From Terriglobia bacterium (lineage in GTDB: Bacteria > Acidobacteriota > Terriglobia > Acidiferrales > UBA7541): a DNA stretch of 64,000 nt. A program made the position numbers and the translations under genes. Shown here piece after piece: positions 16,246 to 24,401 of this stretch. The stretch lies in the NCBI GenBank assembly GCA_020073485.1, contig JAIQFB010000017.1, positions 1 to 64,000 of the forward strand. Reading direction: 5' to 3'. Below the pieces are notes generated by a model. It made no database searches. It had not been told where the DNA came from and was given only the letters and a program-made list of their open reading frames with translations. Position 1 is the first letter of the stretch; each line of letters begins with the position of its first letter.

Positions 16246-17178
16246 TCAGGCAAAATCCAGCGCGCCCAATTTCCGGCGAAACTCCGCCCTCGAAAGCGTG
16301 GAGCAGACGAAAACCTGGTCGTTCGGAAACGCCCGAGCAGCTCGGCGCGCCATCGCTGGGTTCCGGAATATTCCAAACACCGCCGAACCGCTACCCGCCA
16401 GCGAGGCCCCTGCAGCTCCTTGCCGAAGCAGTTCCCGCTTGATCGAAGCTAAACGGGGATACCTGGGGAAAACCGCGGCCTCGAAATCGTTGCTGAGGGC
16501 GCCCCCCTGAGGGCTCCAGCAGAGAGCACAGAACCCCCATAGTTTAGGGGGCGCTGGGCGCTTTGTCAATGCTCCGCTGGGCTCCAAGTAGAGCCCAGAC
16601 CCGCTTTCCGCGAGCCATCGGTAGGCGTCCACTGTTGGGACCGCAATATCGCGAGGCGAAACCACAAGCACCGATCGCCGCGCGTCTTCCGGCAACGGAT
16701 AAATTTCATCTCCGCGGCCGATGCCCAGGGCGCGTCCGCCGTGCAGGAAGAATGGGACGTCCGCGCCAAGGCCGGAGGCAATTTCCGTGAGGCGCGCGCC
16801 ATCGATACGTTTCCCGGTCAGGCGCAGCAGGCCGATGAGCCCCGCCGCAGCGTCGCTCGATCCGCCGCCCAAGCCGCGGCCCACCGGAATACGCTTGGAC
16901 AGCACGGCGCGCACGCCCCGGCGAAAGCCGAGGGCGCGGCTCAGGTCGCGGATCGCTCGGTAGACGAGGTTGTCCGGACCCGGCTCGCCGGCAAGTTGCG
17001 AATTTCCGGTGATGTGCAATTCGATTCCGGGTTGCCGCTTAATTTCGAGTGTGAGCGTATCGTGCAGCGAAATGCTCTGAAAGATGGTGCGCAACTCGTG
17101 ATAGCCGTCCGCGCGGCGGCCGAGAATTTCCAGGCGCAGGTTGACCTTGGCATATGCGGGGACGCGGACGGAATTCAT
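16246..17178 (-). CDS. ispE: 4-diphosphocytidyl-2-C-methyl-D-erythritol kinase
   Basis: 310 residues, a GHMP kinase of the MEP isoprenoid pathway. The start VPAYAKVNLRLEILGRRADGYHELRTIFQ is diagnostic. The ATP loop is PVGRGLGGGSSDAAAGLIGLL and the C-terminal motif is SLAGSGSAVFGIF. Between about residues 205 and 230 it carries RPAPPKLWGFCALCWSPQGG, a loop not present in E. coli IspE, encoded by DNA with inverted C5/G5 runs. It is 14 bp downstream of the TPR gene and 51 bp upstream of prs. Confidence 0.93.
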   Translation of the reverse strand: MNSVRVPAYAKVNLRLEILGRRADGYHELRTIFQSISLHDTLTLEIKRQPGIELHITGNSQLAGEPGPDNLVYRAIRDLSRALGFRRGVRAVLSKRIPVGRGLGGGSSDAAAGLIGLLRLTGKRIDGARLTEIASGLGADVPFFLHGGRALGIGRGDEIYPLPEDARRSVLVVSPRDIAVPTVDAYRWLAESGSGLYLEPSGALTKRPAPPKLWGFCALCWSPQGGALSNDFEAAVFPRYPRLASIKRELLRQGAAGASLAGSGSAVFGIFRNPAMARRAARAFPNDQVFVCSTLSRAEFRRKLGALDFA

Positions 17179-17192
17179 AGGCAGGTATGCTA

Positions 17193-19301
17193 CTACGGCT
17201 TGGCGTCGCCGGGGGTTTTCTGCTGAGCCAGGCGCCGCTTGAGCGCCGTGATTTTCTGCTGCACTTCGGCCAGGCGCGTCGGCTCAAAATCGCCCGGCAG
17301 GACGCGGTGCCATTCATCGATGGATTTTTGCCATTGCGCCTCGGCCAGGCCGTCCTTGCCCATCTTGGCGTAGACGTCGCCCAGGTGACTCAAAATCGTG
17401 GGGTCGTGGCTTTCGCGGCTCACCGCCTTGCGCAGCAACTCCTCGGCCTCCGGTAGCATGTCCTGCTTGTAGTAGGCCCATCCCAGGCTGTCCTGGTAGG
17501 CGGCGTTGTTCGGATCCTCGACCAAGGCGCGCTTGATCAGGTCGGTGGCTTCCGGAAGGCGGACGCCGCGGTCCGCCAGCATGTATCCGTAATAGTTGAG
17601 GGTCGCGGGGTTGCGCGGATTGTCCGCGAGCACCTGGCGGAATTGCTCCTCGGCCTGGTCGAATTTTTTCTGGCGCTCGAAAATCGCGCCGAGCAGGAAT
17701 GCGGCTGTCTCTTTTTCGGAGGGTCCGGGAACAATTTTTTCCGCTGCGTGAGCTGCCTGTTCGGCTTCCGGCCAGCGCTTGCCCTGTTCGTAGACTTGCG
17801 CGAGGTCCAATTGAATTTCAAAATCGGCGGCTGAGCCGTCCAGCATGGCACGAAGCAGCGACGCGGCCTGATCGGTCTGCGCGTTTTCGCCAAACAGCAA
17901 GGCCTGGGTGACGCGAATGGCGCGATCCTTGGGATAGGCGTCGAGCGCTTTGCGCGAGGCGTCCAGGGCCTTGGGAATGTCCCGGGCATCGCGGTAAGTG
18001 TCGATGATCATGGCGCGCGCGCGGCGGTCTTCCTCCGGGCCGAGGCGCAGCATTTCTTCAAAGGTATTCACCGCGGCGGTGTAATTGCTCGTTTCCCGGT
18101 AGAGCTGTCCCAGTTGCTGGTACAGAATCGCCAGTGTGCGGCGGCGCGACGGCGTGAATTCGGATTGCGATTTCACGCCCGCCACCGCGTCGGAAAGCAC
18201 GCGAATCGAATCGTCGAAGCGGCCCTCGGCCTCGTAGATGGACGACTCGTAGTAGATCACTTCGAGATTTCCGGGGGCGCGCTGCTTGGCAAGCAGGACG
18301 TTCTGCTCAGCCTTGTCCAGTTGCTGCATCTGCTTGTAGATTTCGGCCAGACGCAAGTAATTATCCGGATCGTCGGCGTCCATCTGTACCAGGCGCTGAA
18401 ATTCCTCGATGGCTTCCGGATATTTTTCCTCGGCCAGCAATGTCTGCGCGAGGCCGCGGCGGTGGCCGATCTCGCCTGGCTGCAATTCGGTGGCTCTGCG
18501 GTACGCCTGCTCCGCATTCGGCAGGTCGTGAATCTGCGTGTCGGCGGAGCCAAGCATGTCCCAAAGACTGGCCGTGGGCGCCCGCTGCAGGATTCCCTGC
18601 AGGGTGGAGACGGCCTCCTGCGTTTTCCCTTCGTCGAGCAAAAGCTGCGTCAACTGTTCGACGCCATTTTCGTTTTCCGGCTCGCGCGCCAGTAGGGTGC
18701 GCAGCACGGATTCGGCCTTGTCGTGTTCGTTCTGCAGGCGGTAGAGACGCGCCAGCCAGAGCGCGGCGTCGGAATCGGCGGGATCGAGCCGCAGGATTTC
18801 GGCGTATTGCTCGGCGGCGCGCACCAGCGTGTCACGCTGTCCCGAGGTGTTGCTCAGATCGCCCAGGGTGCGGATGTAGATGCGTGCCAGCAAACGGTGC
18901 GCGCCGAGATTTTCAGGGTCCCGTGCCAGCATGGATTGCGCTTCGGTGACGGCGTCGCGAATGTGCTGGGACTGAAAATAGATTTCGGCAAGCTCATCGC
19001 CGATCTGCTGGCTGGACGAATCCAGCACGAAGGCCTTCTTGTAAAAATCGATGGCCTTGTTGGCGTCCTCGGACTGGCTGGTGACTTGGTACCGCTGGGC
19101 GTAATAATGGCCCATTAAGAAATCGTAGTAAGCCTCGGTGTCCTTCGAGGTATCCGGCTGAGCGGGGGAGGCGGCTTGCTGCCCCGCGGGCGATTGGATT
19201 GCGGGGCGGCTTGGTTGGCGTGCGGACGCGGCGTGCGCTTCCGCCAGGAGCCCGGGCAGAAGAAAGACCAGTACTGCGGCAAGCTGCCTGTTGGTTGTCA
19301 T
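17193..19301 (-). CDS. Secreted tetratricopeptide-repeat protein
   Basis: 702 residues. A Sec signal peptide (MTTNRQLAAVLVFLLPGLLAEAHA) is followed by about fifteen TPR units with the usual W/L/G/Y/A/P spacing, e.g. AYYDFLMGHYYAQRY, LGAHRLLARIYIRTLG and PATLNYYGYMLADRG. The last units (AYQDSLGWAYYKQDMLPEAEELL) resemble those of YfgC-type or tetratricopeptide scaffolds. I chose the ATG at 19301 over the GTG 11 codons upstream because it begins the signal peptide. It is probably a periplasmic scaffold. The tight spacing to ispE suggests co-transcription. Confidence 0.85.
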   Translation of the reverse strand: MTTNRQLAAVLVFLLPGLLAEAHAASARQPSRPAIQSPAGQQAASPAQPDTSKDTEAYYDFLMGHYYAQRYQVTSQSEDANKAIDFYKKAFVLDSSSQQIGDELAEIYFQSQHIRDAVTEAQSMLARDPENLGAHRLLARIYIRTLGDLSNTSGQRDTLVRAAEQYAEILRLDPADSDAALWLARLYRLQNEHDKAESVLRTLLAREPENENGVEQLTQLLLDEGKTQEAVSTLQGILQRAPTASLWDMLGSADTQIHDLPNAEQAYRRATELQPGEIGHRRGLAQTLLAEEKYPEAIEEFQRLVQMDADDPDNYLRLAEIYKQMQQLDKAEQNVLLAKQRAPGNLEVIYYESSIYEAEGRFDDSIRVLSDAVAGVKSQSEFTPSRRRTLAILYQQLGQLYRETSNYTAAVNTFEEMLRLGPEEDRRARAMIIDTYRDARDIPKALDASRKALDAYPKDRAIRVTQALLFGENAQTDQAASLLRAMLDGSAADFEIQLDLAQVYEQGKRWPEAEQAAHAAEKIVPGPSEKETAAFLLGAIFERQKKFDQAEEQFRQVLADNPRNPATLNYYGYMLADRGVRLPEATDLIKRALVEDPNNAAYQDSLGWAYYKQDMLPEAEELLRKAVSRESHDPTILSHLGDVYAKMGKDGLAEAQWQKSIDEWHRVLPGDFEPTRLAEVQQKITALKRRLAQQKTPGDAKP

Positions 19302-19467
19302 CGAATCGTCACCGCTTGAAAAATTATCCGCCACGCCCGGTTGCGAGTCAAAATTATTGTTCCCCGATTCGGTTTCTAATCCGAAATGGCACTGTTCGAG
19401 ACCTGCGGTTGCCCGGGGAAAAACTGCACGCTCGTTGGATGCCGCCCGCGCTCCCGGGGTTCCTTTG

Positions 19468-19541
19468 GTAGCGTAGACTTCAGCCTGCGCGGGTTTCGGC
19501 AGCCCGGGCGAAAAAACCGCGCAGACTGAAGTCTACGCTAC
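19468..19541. repeat. Hairpin repeat, family C, copy 4
   Basis: GTAGCGTAGACTTCAGCCTG then CGCGGG, mirrored by CGCGCAGACTGAAGTCTACG then CTAC. It touches the purH stop codon. Confidence 0.7.
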
Positions 19542-21115
19542 TAGTGCCGGAAATGCCGCACGCCGCAAAACACCATGGCCATGCCCAGACGGTCCGCGGC
19601 GGCGATGACTTCAGGGTCGCGAACCGACCCGCCGGGTTGAATCACGGCGGTGGCTCCGGCCTTTCCGGCTTCCTCGACCCCGTCGGGAAACGGAAAAAAT
19701 GCGTCGGAAGCCACCACGCTGCCCGCCAGCGGCAATTGCGCTTTCATCACCGCGATTTTCACCGAATCGACGCGGCTCATTTGACCCGCGCCGACGCCGA
19801 CAGTCTGCCCCGGACGCGCAAAGACGATCGCGTTGGACTTTACATGCTTGCAGACTTTCCAGCCAAAAAGCATGGCATCGACTTCCTGGCGGGACGGCGC
19901 GCGCCGTGTAACCACTTTCAGATCCGCTTCGCCCAACTCGTGACGGTCCGGTTCCTGCACCAGCAGCCCGCCGGAAATGCGCTTCAGTTCCCGCTCGAAT
20001 TCGCGCGCGGAGGGTTCGACAGCAGGCAACTGCAGCAGCCGCAGATTTTTCTTGGAGGCAAGTTTTTCCAGCGCGGCCGGAGCGTAGCCCGGCGCGACGA
20101 TGCACTCGACGAACAACTTTGCGATTTCCTCGGCTGTGCCCGCATCGAGCGGGCGATTGAATGCCATCACACCCCCGTACGCGGAAACCGGATCGCAGGC
20201 CAGCGCTTTGGTGTAGGCATCGACCAGCGCATCCTGCTCGGCCACGCCGCAAGGATTGTTGTGCTTCACGATGACCGCGGCGGGCCGGCGGAATTCACCG
20301 GCAAGTTCCAGGGCCGCTTCCAGGTCCACCAGATTGTTGTAGGAAAGCTCCTTACCTTGCAGCTGATGCGCCGAGGCCAAGCCTGTGGATGCGGCTCCGG
20401 CGGGAACGTAGAGCGCCGCGCGCTGGTGCGGGTTTTCGCCGTAGCGCAATTCCTGGCGGCGCGTGAACGCGAAGTGGAGGCGCTGGGGAAGCAGCATGCG
20501 TTCGGCTAATTCGATTGAGCCCGTTGCGGCCGACAAACGCTCAAGCTCCGTGGCGATCATGCCGTCGTAACGCGCGGTGAGCGCGAACGCCTTGCGCGCC
20601 AGTTCCAGCCGCGTCGCCAGGCTGACTTCACCACGCTCCGCGATTTCCGAGGCTACGGCGGCATAATCGGCCGGGTCGGTGACGACGGCGACGCTTTCAA
20701 AATTTTTCGCGGCCGAGCGGACCATGGTGGGCCCGCCGATATCGATGTTTTCGATCAATTCTTCCGGCGTGAGGCCGGGCTTTGCGGCCGTCGCCTCGAA
20801 GGGGTAGAGATTCACAACCACGAGATCGATGGGCGCGATCTTGTGTTCCGCGGTCTGCTGGTGGTCGCCGGGCTCCCCGCGGCGAAATAAAATCCCGCCG
20901 TGCACTTTCGGATGCAGGGTTTTCACGCGCCCGCCCAGCATCTCCGGCCATCCGGTAAGCTCGGAGACATCGCGCACCTCGATTCCCGCCTCGCGCAGCA
21001 GTTTCGCCGTGCCACCGGTCGAAACAATTTCAATTCCACGCGCGGCCAGCTGCCGCACAAATTCAGTCAGACCACTCTTGTCATAGACGCTAACCAGCGC
21101 GCGTTCGATCGCCAC
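19541..21115 (-). CDS. purH: Bifunctional AICAR formyltransferase / IMP cyclohydrolase
   Basis: 524 residues catalysing the last two steps of IMP synthesis. The cyclohydrolase (MGS-like) domain starts at [20 protein letters not shown] and includes [14 protein letters not shown] and [16 protein letters not shown]. The formyltransferase domain includes [26 protein letters not shown] and DAFFPFPDG. The best start is the GTG at 21115, which gives the normal length and follows GGGGGA. The open frame continues 39 codons further without family similarity. It is divergent from the gene at 21288. Confidence 0.94.
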   Translation of the reverse strand: MAIERALVSVYDKSGLTEFVRQLAARGIEIVSTGGTAKLLREAGIEVRDVSELTGWPEMLGGRVKTLHPKVHGGILFRRGEPGDHQQTAEHKIAPIDLVVVNLYPFEATAAKPGLTPEELIENIDIGGPTMVRSAAKNFESVAVVTDPADYAAVASEIAERGEVSLATRLELARKAFALTARYDGMIATELERLSAATGSIELAERMLLPQRLHFAFTRRQELRYGENPHQRAALYVPAGAASTGLASAHQLQGKELSYNNLVDLEAALELAGEFRRPAAVIVKHNNPCGVAEQDALVDAYTKALACDPVSAYGGVMAFNRPLDAGTAEEIAKLFVECIVAPGYAPAALEKLASKKNLRLLQLPAVEPSAREFERELKRISGGLLVQEPDRHELGEADLKVVTRRAPSRQEVDAMLFGWKVCKHVKSNAIVFARPGQTVGVGAGQMSRVDSVKIAVMKAQLPLAGSVVASDAFFPFPDGVEEAGKAGATAVIQPGGSVRDPEVIAAADRLGMAMVFCGVRHFRH

Positions 21116-21287
21116 GGATTCCCCCACGGGTGAATGGAAAGGGTTTATTGTAAGGGCGCGCGGGGAAATCGAGAAGAGAGAACTCCTCCAACCCCTGAAT
21201 GATTCAAGATTCATTGCATGGGGGCCGCGCATGTGATTATATGCACGACACTTACATGATTGTTTATCTAGCCCGGAGAATAGTTCG

Positions 21288-22225
21288 ATGAGCGCCGTGG
21301 AGCTCCGCCCTCTCAGTCTTGGAGAACTGCTCGACCGGCGTTCCTTCTCTACCGCGGAAATCTTTGGTTGTTTGTCGGGATTATGGCGATCCCATCCTGC
21401 CTAATTGTCCCTTTTCAGTTTTACTATATGCGAGCCAGAGGGAACCCGTTTCCGTTCACCAGGCCGGCCGCGCAGCCCCACTCCGGAGGATTGGCCCTCG
21501 CATTCATTTTCGTGACCTGGCTCCTTTTTTGGATTGTGAACGGGGCAACGACTTGCGCGGTCTCCGAGGTGTATTTCGGACGCTGCCCCACAATTCGGGA
21601 GGCATTCGACGGAATCCGCGCGCGCATATTTGGAATCATCGGCCTGTTTTTCAATGTCGGGATTCGTGCGGCAGGTTTGATCATTTTGTTCGCATCGGCC
21701 GGCCTATCGGTAGGAGTGATATTTGCGGTCATTGCGGGCGGCAGCGGCCCGAAGGCGGAAAGTCTTGGAGCGGGGCTCGGCGTCGGATTGGGCTTGGTGG
21801 GGTTGGGAGTCGGCTCGTGGCTCTCTATGCGGTATGCCCTCGCGATGCAAGCGATGCTCCTGGAGGACGCAAAGGGCCGCGCGGCGATCCGCCGCAGCGT
21901 GCAACTCAGCCGCGGCCGCCGAGGCCCCTTGTTTCATGCCTTCCTGCTGACCGTTGTGATCGCTTATGCGGGGGTTATCGTATTTCAGGGGCCGTTCTAC
22001 TTGGCCATTGCCTTGATGAGGGTCAACGGCCGGCTGCCCAGCTGGATGGCGCTATGCCTCTCCGCGTCAGGCTCGGTGGGGGGAGCTATTACCGGCCCGC
22101 TGTTCATGATTGTTGTGGTTCTCTTCTACTACGACTTGCGAATCCGCAAAGAAGGTTTTGACCTGCAATTCATGATGACATCCCTTCCCGAACCCAAGCC
22201 CACGGATTCGACTCCCGCAAATTAG
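21288..22225 (+). pseudogene. Glycerophosphoryl-type multi-pass membrane protein, frameshifted near its N-terminus
   Basis: Starting at the ATG at 21288 (GGAGA eleven bases upstream), the first frame reads MSAVELRPLSLGELLDR. It then loses sense, while a different frame continues AFLLYRGNLWLFVGIMAIPS to the end of the gene at 22225. Adding one base at about 21334-21340 would join them into a protein of about 312 residues, whose opening is typical of DUF975/glycerophosphoryl diester phosphodiesterase membrane-domain-like proteins. Five or six hydrophobic segments follow. The single-base loss is either an assembly error or a real inactivation. Its stop codon TAG lies in the target duplication of the adjacent transposon. 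Confidence 0.65.
22218..22225. repeat. Left 8-bp target-site duplication
   Basis: CAAATTAG, repeated exactly at 24291-24298 directly outside the other transposon end. It includes the stop codon of the upstream gene. Confidence 0.9.
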
Positions 22226-22247
22226 GGCAATAATATACTTGACTCAG
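22226..22247 (+). repeat. Left terminal inverted repeat
   Basis: 22 bp identical to the reverse complement of 24269-24290. It contains a TATAAT-like stretch (AATAATATACTT) that could act as a promoter element for the passenger genes. Confidence 0.9.
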
Positions 22248-22326
22248 GGCACTTGGGCGGTGTCCAATGAGGGGACAGTCTCTATGGGAATCTTCTTTGC
22301 CTGTTCCCGTGCAGCCGGAGGACTGG

Positions 22327-23094
22327 ATGGCGCATTTCCATATCTATGCTGACGAAAGCGGAAAATACGAAACGCCAAACTGCGAGTACACATCAATGTG
22401 CGGCTACCTGGGCCATGCTTCGGAATGGAATAAATTCTCCGAAGATTGGATGAATTGCAGGTTACGCTGGGCCGCTCCGCCGATTCATATGGGGAAAATT
22501 TACCATGCGGATGAACACCCGGAATGGTTGAGATTACAAAACAAGTGGGGGATTGAGTGGGATGAGCTACGCGAAAGAATGCTCTTGGAATTCGCTAAGA
22601 TAGTGGCCCGCTCTAATCTTGTCTGCATAGCGGCTGTCGTGGATGCAGCTTACTTTCGAGCACTCCCTGATTCCGCCTTCAAGAGGACTAATCTTGGTCC
22701 AATTGAAATGTCTTTCCATCGATTAGTAACAATGGGGATAGCAAGAACGGAAGTGATCGACAGGCACTCTTCGATTGGCCTTGTGCTTGATGACGACGCG
22801 GCATCCTATGCGCGATATTACCAATACCTGCTTGCATTAAAGTCGATGAACCCTAAAGTAAAAGAAAGAATAGCTTCCCTCTGTTTCGTAAATGATGAGG
22901 CGTATCCTGGGGTGCAAGCCGCAGACATGGTGTCTTATGATGCCCGCAGCTATATGTGGGCCAAGAAGAGCAATCCAGACATGGAAGTACCGAACAGGCT
23001 GAAGTTTTTAAGCAACTCAAACATGCACATACCGGATTTTTATGGACCTAAGGCGTTGGATGCCCTGAACGCTGGAGGAGGATACGGGGAATGA
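22327..23094 (+). CDS. DUF3800 family protein, transposon passenger
   Basis: 255 residues. The ATG at 22327 follows GGAGGAC and begins MAHFHIYADESGKY, the typical DUF3800 opening with the DESG motif. Other likely active-site parts are IGLVLDDDA at about 170 and PGVQAADMVSYDARSY at about 215. DUF3800 is thought to have an RNase H-like fold, but its function is not established. The frame extends 20 codons further upstream without similarity. The stop overlaps the start of the next gene by four bases (ATGA), so the two are translationally coupled. Base composition matches the transposase and is lower in GC than the chromosome around it. Confidence 0.85.
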   Translation: MAHFHIYADESGKYETPNCEYTSMCGYLGHASEWNKFSEDWMNCRLRWAAPPIHMGKIYHADEHPEWLRLQNKWGIEWDELRERMLLEFAKIVARSNLVCIAAVVDAAYFRALPDSAFKRTNLGPIEMSFHRLVTMGIARTEVIDRHSSIGLVLDDDAASYARYYQYLLALKSMNPKVKERIASLCFVNDEAYPGVQAADMVSYDARSYMWAKKSNPDMEVPNRLKFLSNSNMHIPDFYGPKALDALNAGGGYGE

Positions 23095-23264
23095 AAGCAC
23101 AGACTGAGGCAAGCAACTTTGAACAGCTAATGAAGTCCGTACTTTCCGTTTCGCACGATGAAATCAAGAAGCGAGAAAAAGAATGGAAGGACAGGCGGGT
23201 TCGGGGAAAGAAGGGGCGCCCTAAGACTGCGCCCGCTTCCCGCGTGGCAACCGTAAAGGATTAG
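23091..23264 (+). CDS. 57-residue basic protein, transposon passenger
   Basis: A short frame starting in the ATGA overlap with the DUF3800 gene. It reads MKAQTEASNFEQLMKSVLSV then SHDEIKKREKEWKDRRVRGK, with a basic tail KGRPKT. It is highly charged, probably a helix followed by a flexible basic end, with no family I recognise. The four-base overlap with the preceding stop and the four-base convergent overlap with the transposase stop show that the element is packed end to end. A role as partner or regulator of the DUF3800 protein is inference. Confidence 0.7.
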   Translation: MKAQTEASNFEQLMKSVLSVSHDEIKKREKEWKDRRVRGKKGRPKTAPASRVATVKD

Positions 23265-24229
23265 TTGGTCGTGGAGGAACCCACCTTGCCAGTGACTTCG
23301 GCATAGGTGAGACGCTTGCCAAGAATATGAGACAGAACGCTATCAAACCGCTCGCCATCATGAATCGGGGAATCCTTGCTTCCACGATTGTTAAACCGGA
23401 AAGCCTGTTCGTCGAGATACCGGAACAGGTGGAACGGCTCGACGCTCACATAGGTTCCCTTGATGCCACGCTTGAGCAAGCTCCAGTAGTTTTCCAGTCC
23501 GTTGGTATGCACGATCCCGTCCGCGTAGGCAACTGCATGGTCAATGACTTTGTGGGCATAATCTTCTTCGAGATCGTTGTACGAGGGAAGCGCGTCGGTA
23601 AAGAGAATCGAACCAACGCCTACATTCTTTTTGACTTCCTCGTGCAAGGTTCCCTTGCGGCGATTCTTCGGCATCGAAGTGCGAACCTTGCCGCCACGTT
23701 CGAGGAATCCGACAACAAGAGTTTTGTCCCGGCCATCAGTGCCTTGAATCTTCCGGGCGCGAACTGCCTTGTGCATGTTGCGGGACAGGCCGCCGATGAA
23801 AGTCTCGTCCACTTCGACGGTCTTTCCATTCCCGCCGAGCTTCATGAAAGAACCGCTCTGCATGGCAAGGCGAATCCGGTGCATCATAAACCATGCGGAC
23901 TTCTGAGTGACGCCGATAGCTCGGGCCACTTCGTAGGAACTGATACCGTTCTTGCAATTCGCAATCATCCACATGGCAGTAAGCCATTTGTCGAGGCCGA
24001 CCGGGGAATCTTCAAAGATCGTTCCCACTTTCATGCTGAATTGCTTGCGGACATGCTTGTGTTTGCACTCCCACATGCGGCGAGTGGAGATATGACGGAC
24101 TTCGCTACTCCCGCAAGTTGGGCAGATGACGCCATTCGGCCAGCGCCGCGCAATCATGAACTTGAGGCAGTTGTCGAGGTTGGAAAAGTAGGTGATAGCT
24201 TGCTGGAGTGTTTTTGGCTCGGCGCTCAT
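23261..24229 (-). CDS. IS1595 family transposase
   Basis: 322 residues. The N-terminal zinc ribbon is RWPNGVICPTCGSSEVRHIS ... MWECKHKHVRKQFSMKVGTIFEDS. The ISXO2-like DDE domain has VEVDETFIGG, the second Asp in LFTDALPSYNDL, and HTNGLENYWSLLKRGIKGTY for the last acidic/polar position. The ATG at 24229 follows GAGGGA. The protein is full length with no stop or frameshift, so the transposon may still be active. Confidence 0.95.
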   Translation of the reverse strand: MSAEPKTLQQAITYFSNLDNCLKFMIARRWPNGVICPTCGSSEVRHISTRRMWECKHKHVRKQFSMKVGTIFEDSPVGLDKWLTAMWMIANCKNGISSYEVARAIGVTQKSAWFMMHRIRLAMQSGSFMKLGGNGKTVEVDETFIGGLSRNMHKAVRARKIQGTDGRDKTLVVGFLERGGKVRTSMPKNRRKGTLHEEVKKNVGVGSILFTDALPSYNDLEEDYAHKVIDHAVAYADGIVHTNGLENYWSLLKRGIKGTYVSVEPFHLFRYLDEQAFRFNNRGSKDSPIHDGERFDSVLSHILGKRLTYAEVTGKVGSSTTN

Positions 24230-24268
24230 TGTGTCCCTCACAAGCCAAACTTTAGCAGAAATGGGTTA

Positions 24269-24290
24269 CTGAGTCAAGTATATTATTGCC
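24269..24290 (-). repeat. Right terminal inverted repeat
   Basis: 22 bp, the perfect reverse complement of 22226-22247. It is followed directly by CAAATTAG. Confidence 0.9.
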
Positions 24291-24298
24291 CAAATTAG
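24291..24298. repeat. Right 8-bp target-site duplication
   Basis: CAAATTAG, identical to 22218-22225. Confidence 0.9.
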
Positions 24299-24401
24299 GG
24301 GCATCAAGTATCCGGAACTCTGTCCGCCCCAGTTCTTTCGCCATTCCATTTCCCCAGCCTACGGACTAAACTCCTGGCTCAATTCAGTTTCTGGAGGATG
24401 G

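Larger units (their letters stand above)
22226..24290. mobile_element. IS1595-type transposon with passenger genes
   Basis: A 2065-bp element with perfect 22-bp terminal inverted repeats (22226-22247 and 24269-24290; start GGCAATAATA, inner end GACTCAG) and an 8-bp direct duplication of CAAATTAG. Inside are a DUF3800 gene and a 57-codon gene on the plus strand and a transposase on the minus strand. The 8-bp duplication and the transposase type agree with the IS1595 family. The identity of both ends and of the duplication suggests a recent insertion. Confidence 0.93.

Noticed and set aside
16470-16560. Extra loop of about 20 residues in IspE encoded by C5/G5 inverted runs, considered as an inserted element
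   Set aside because: The loop stays in frame, contains an ordinary-looking FCAL-W block next to the conserved NDFE, and total length (310) is within the family range, so a lineage-specific loop is more likely than an insertion.
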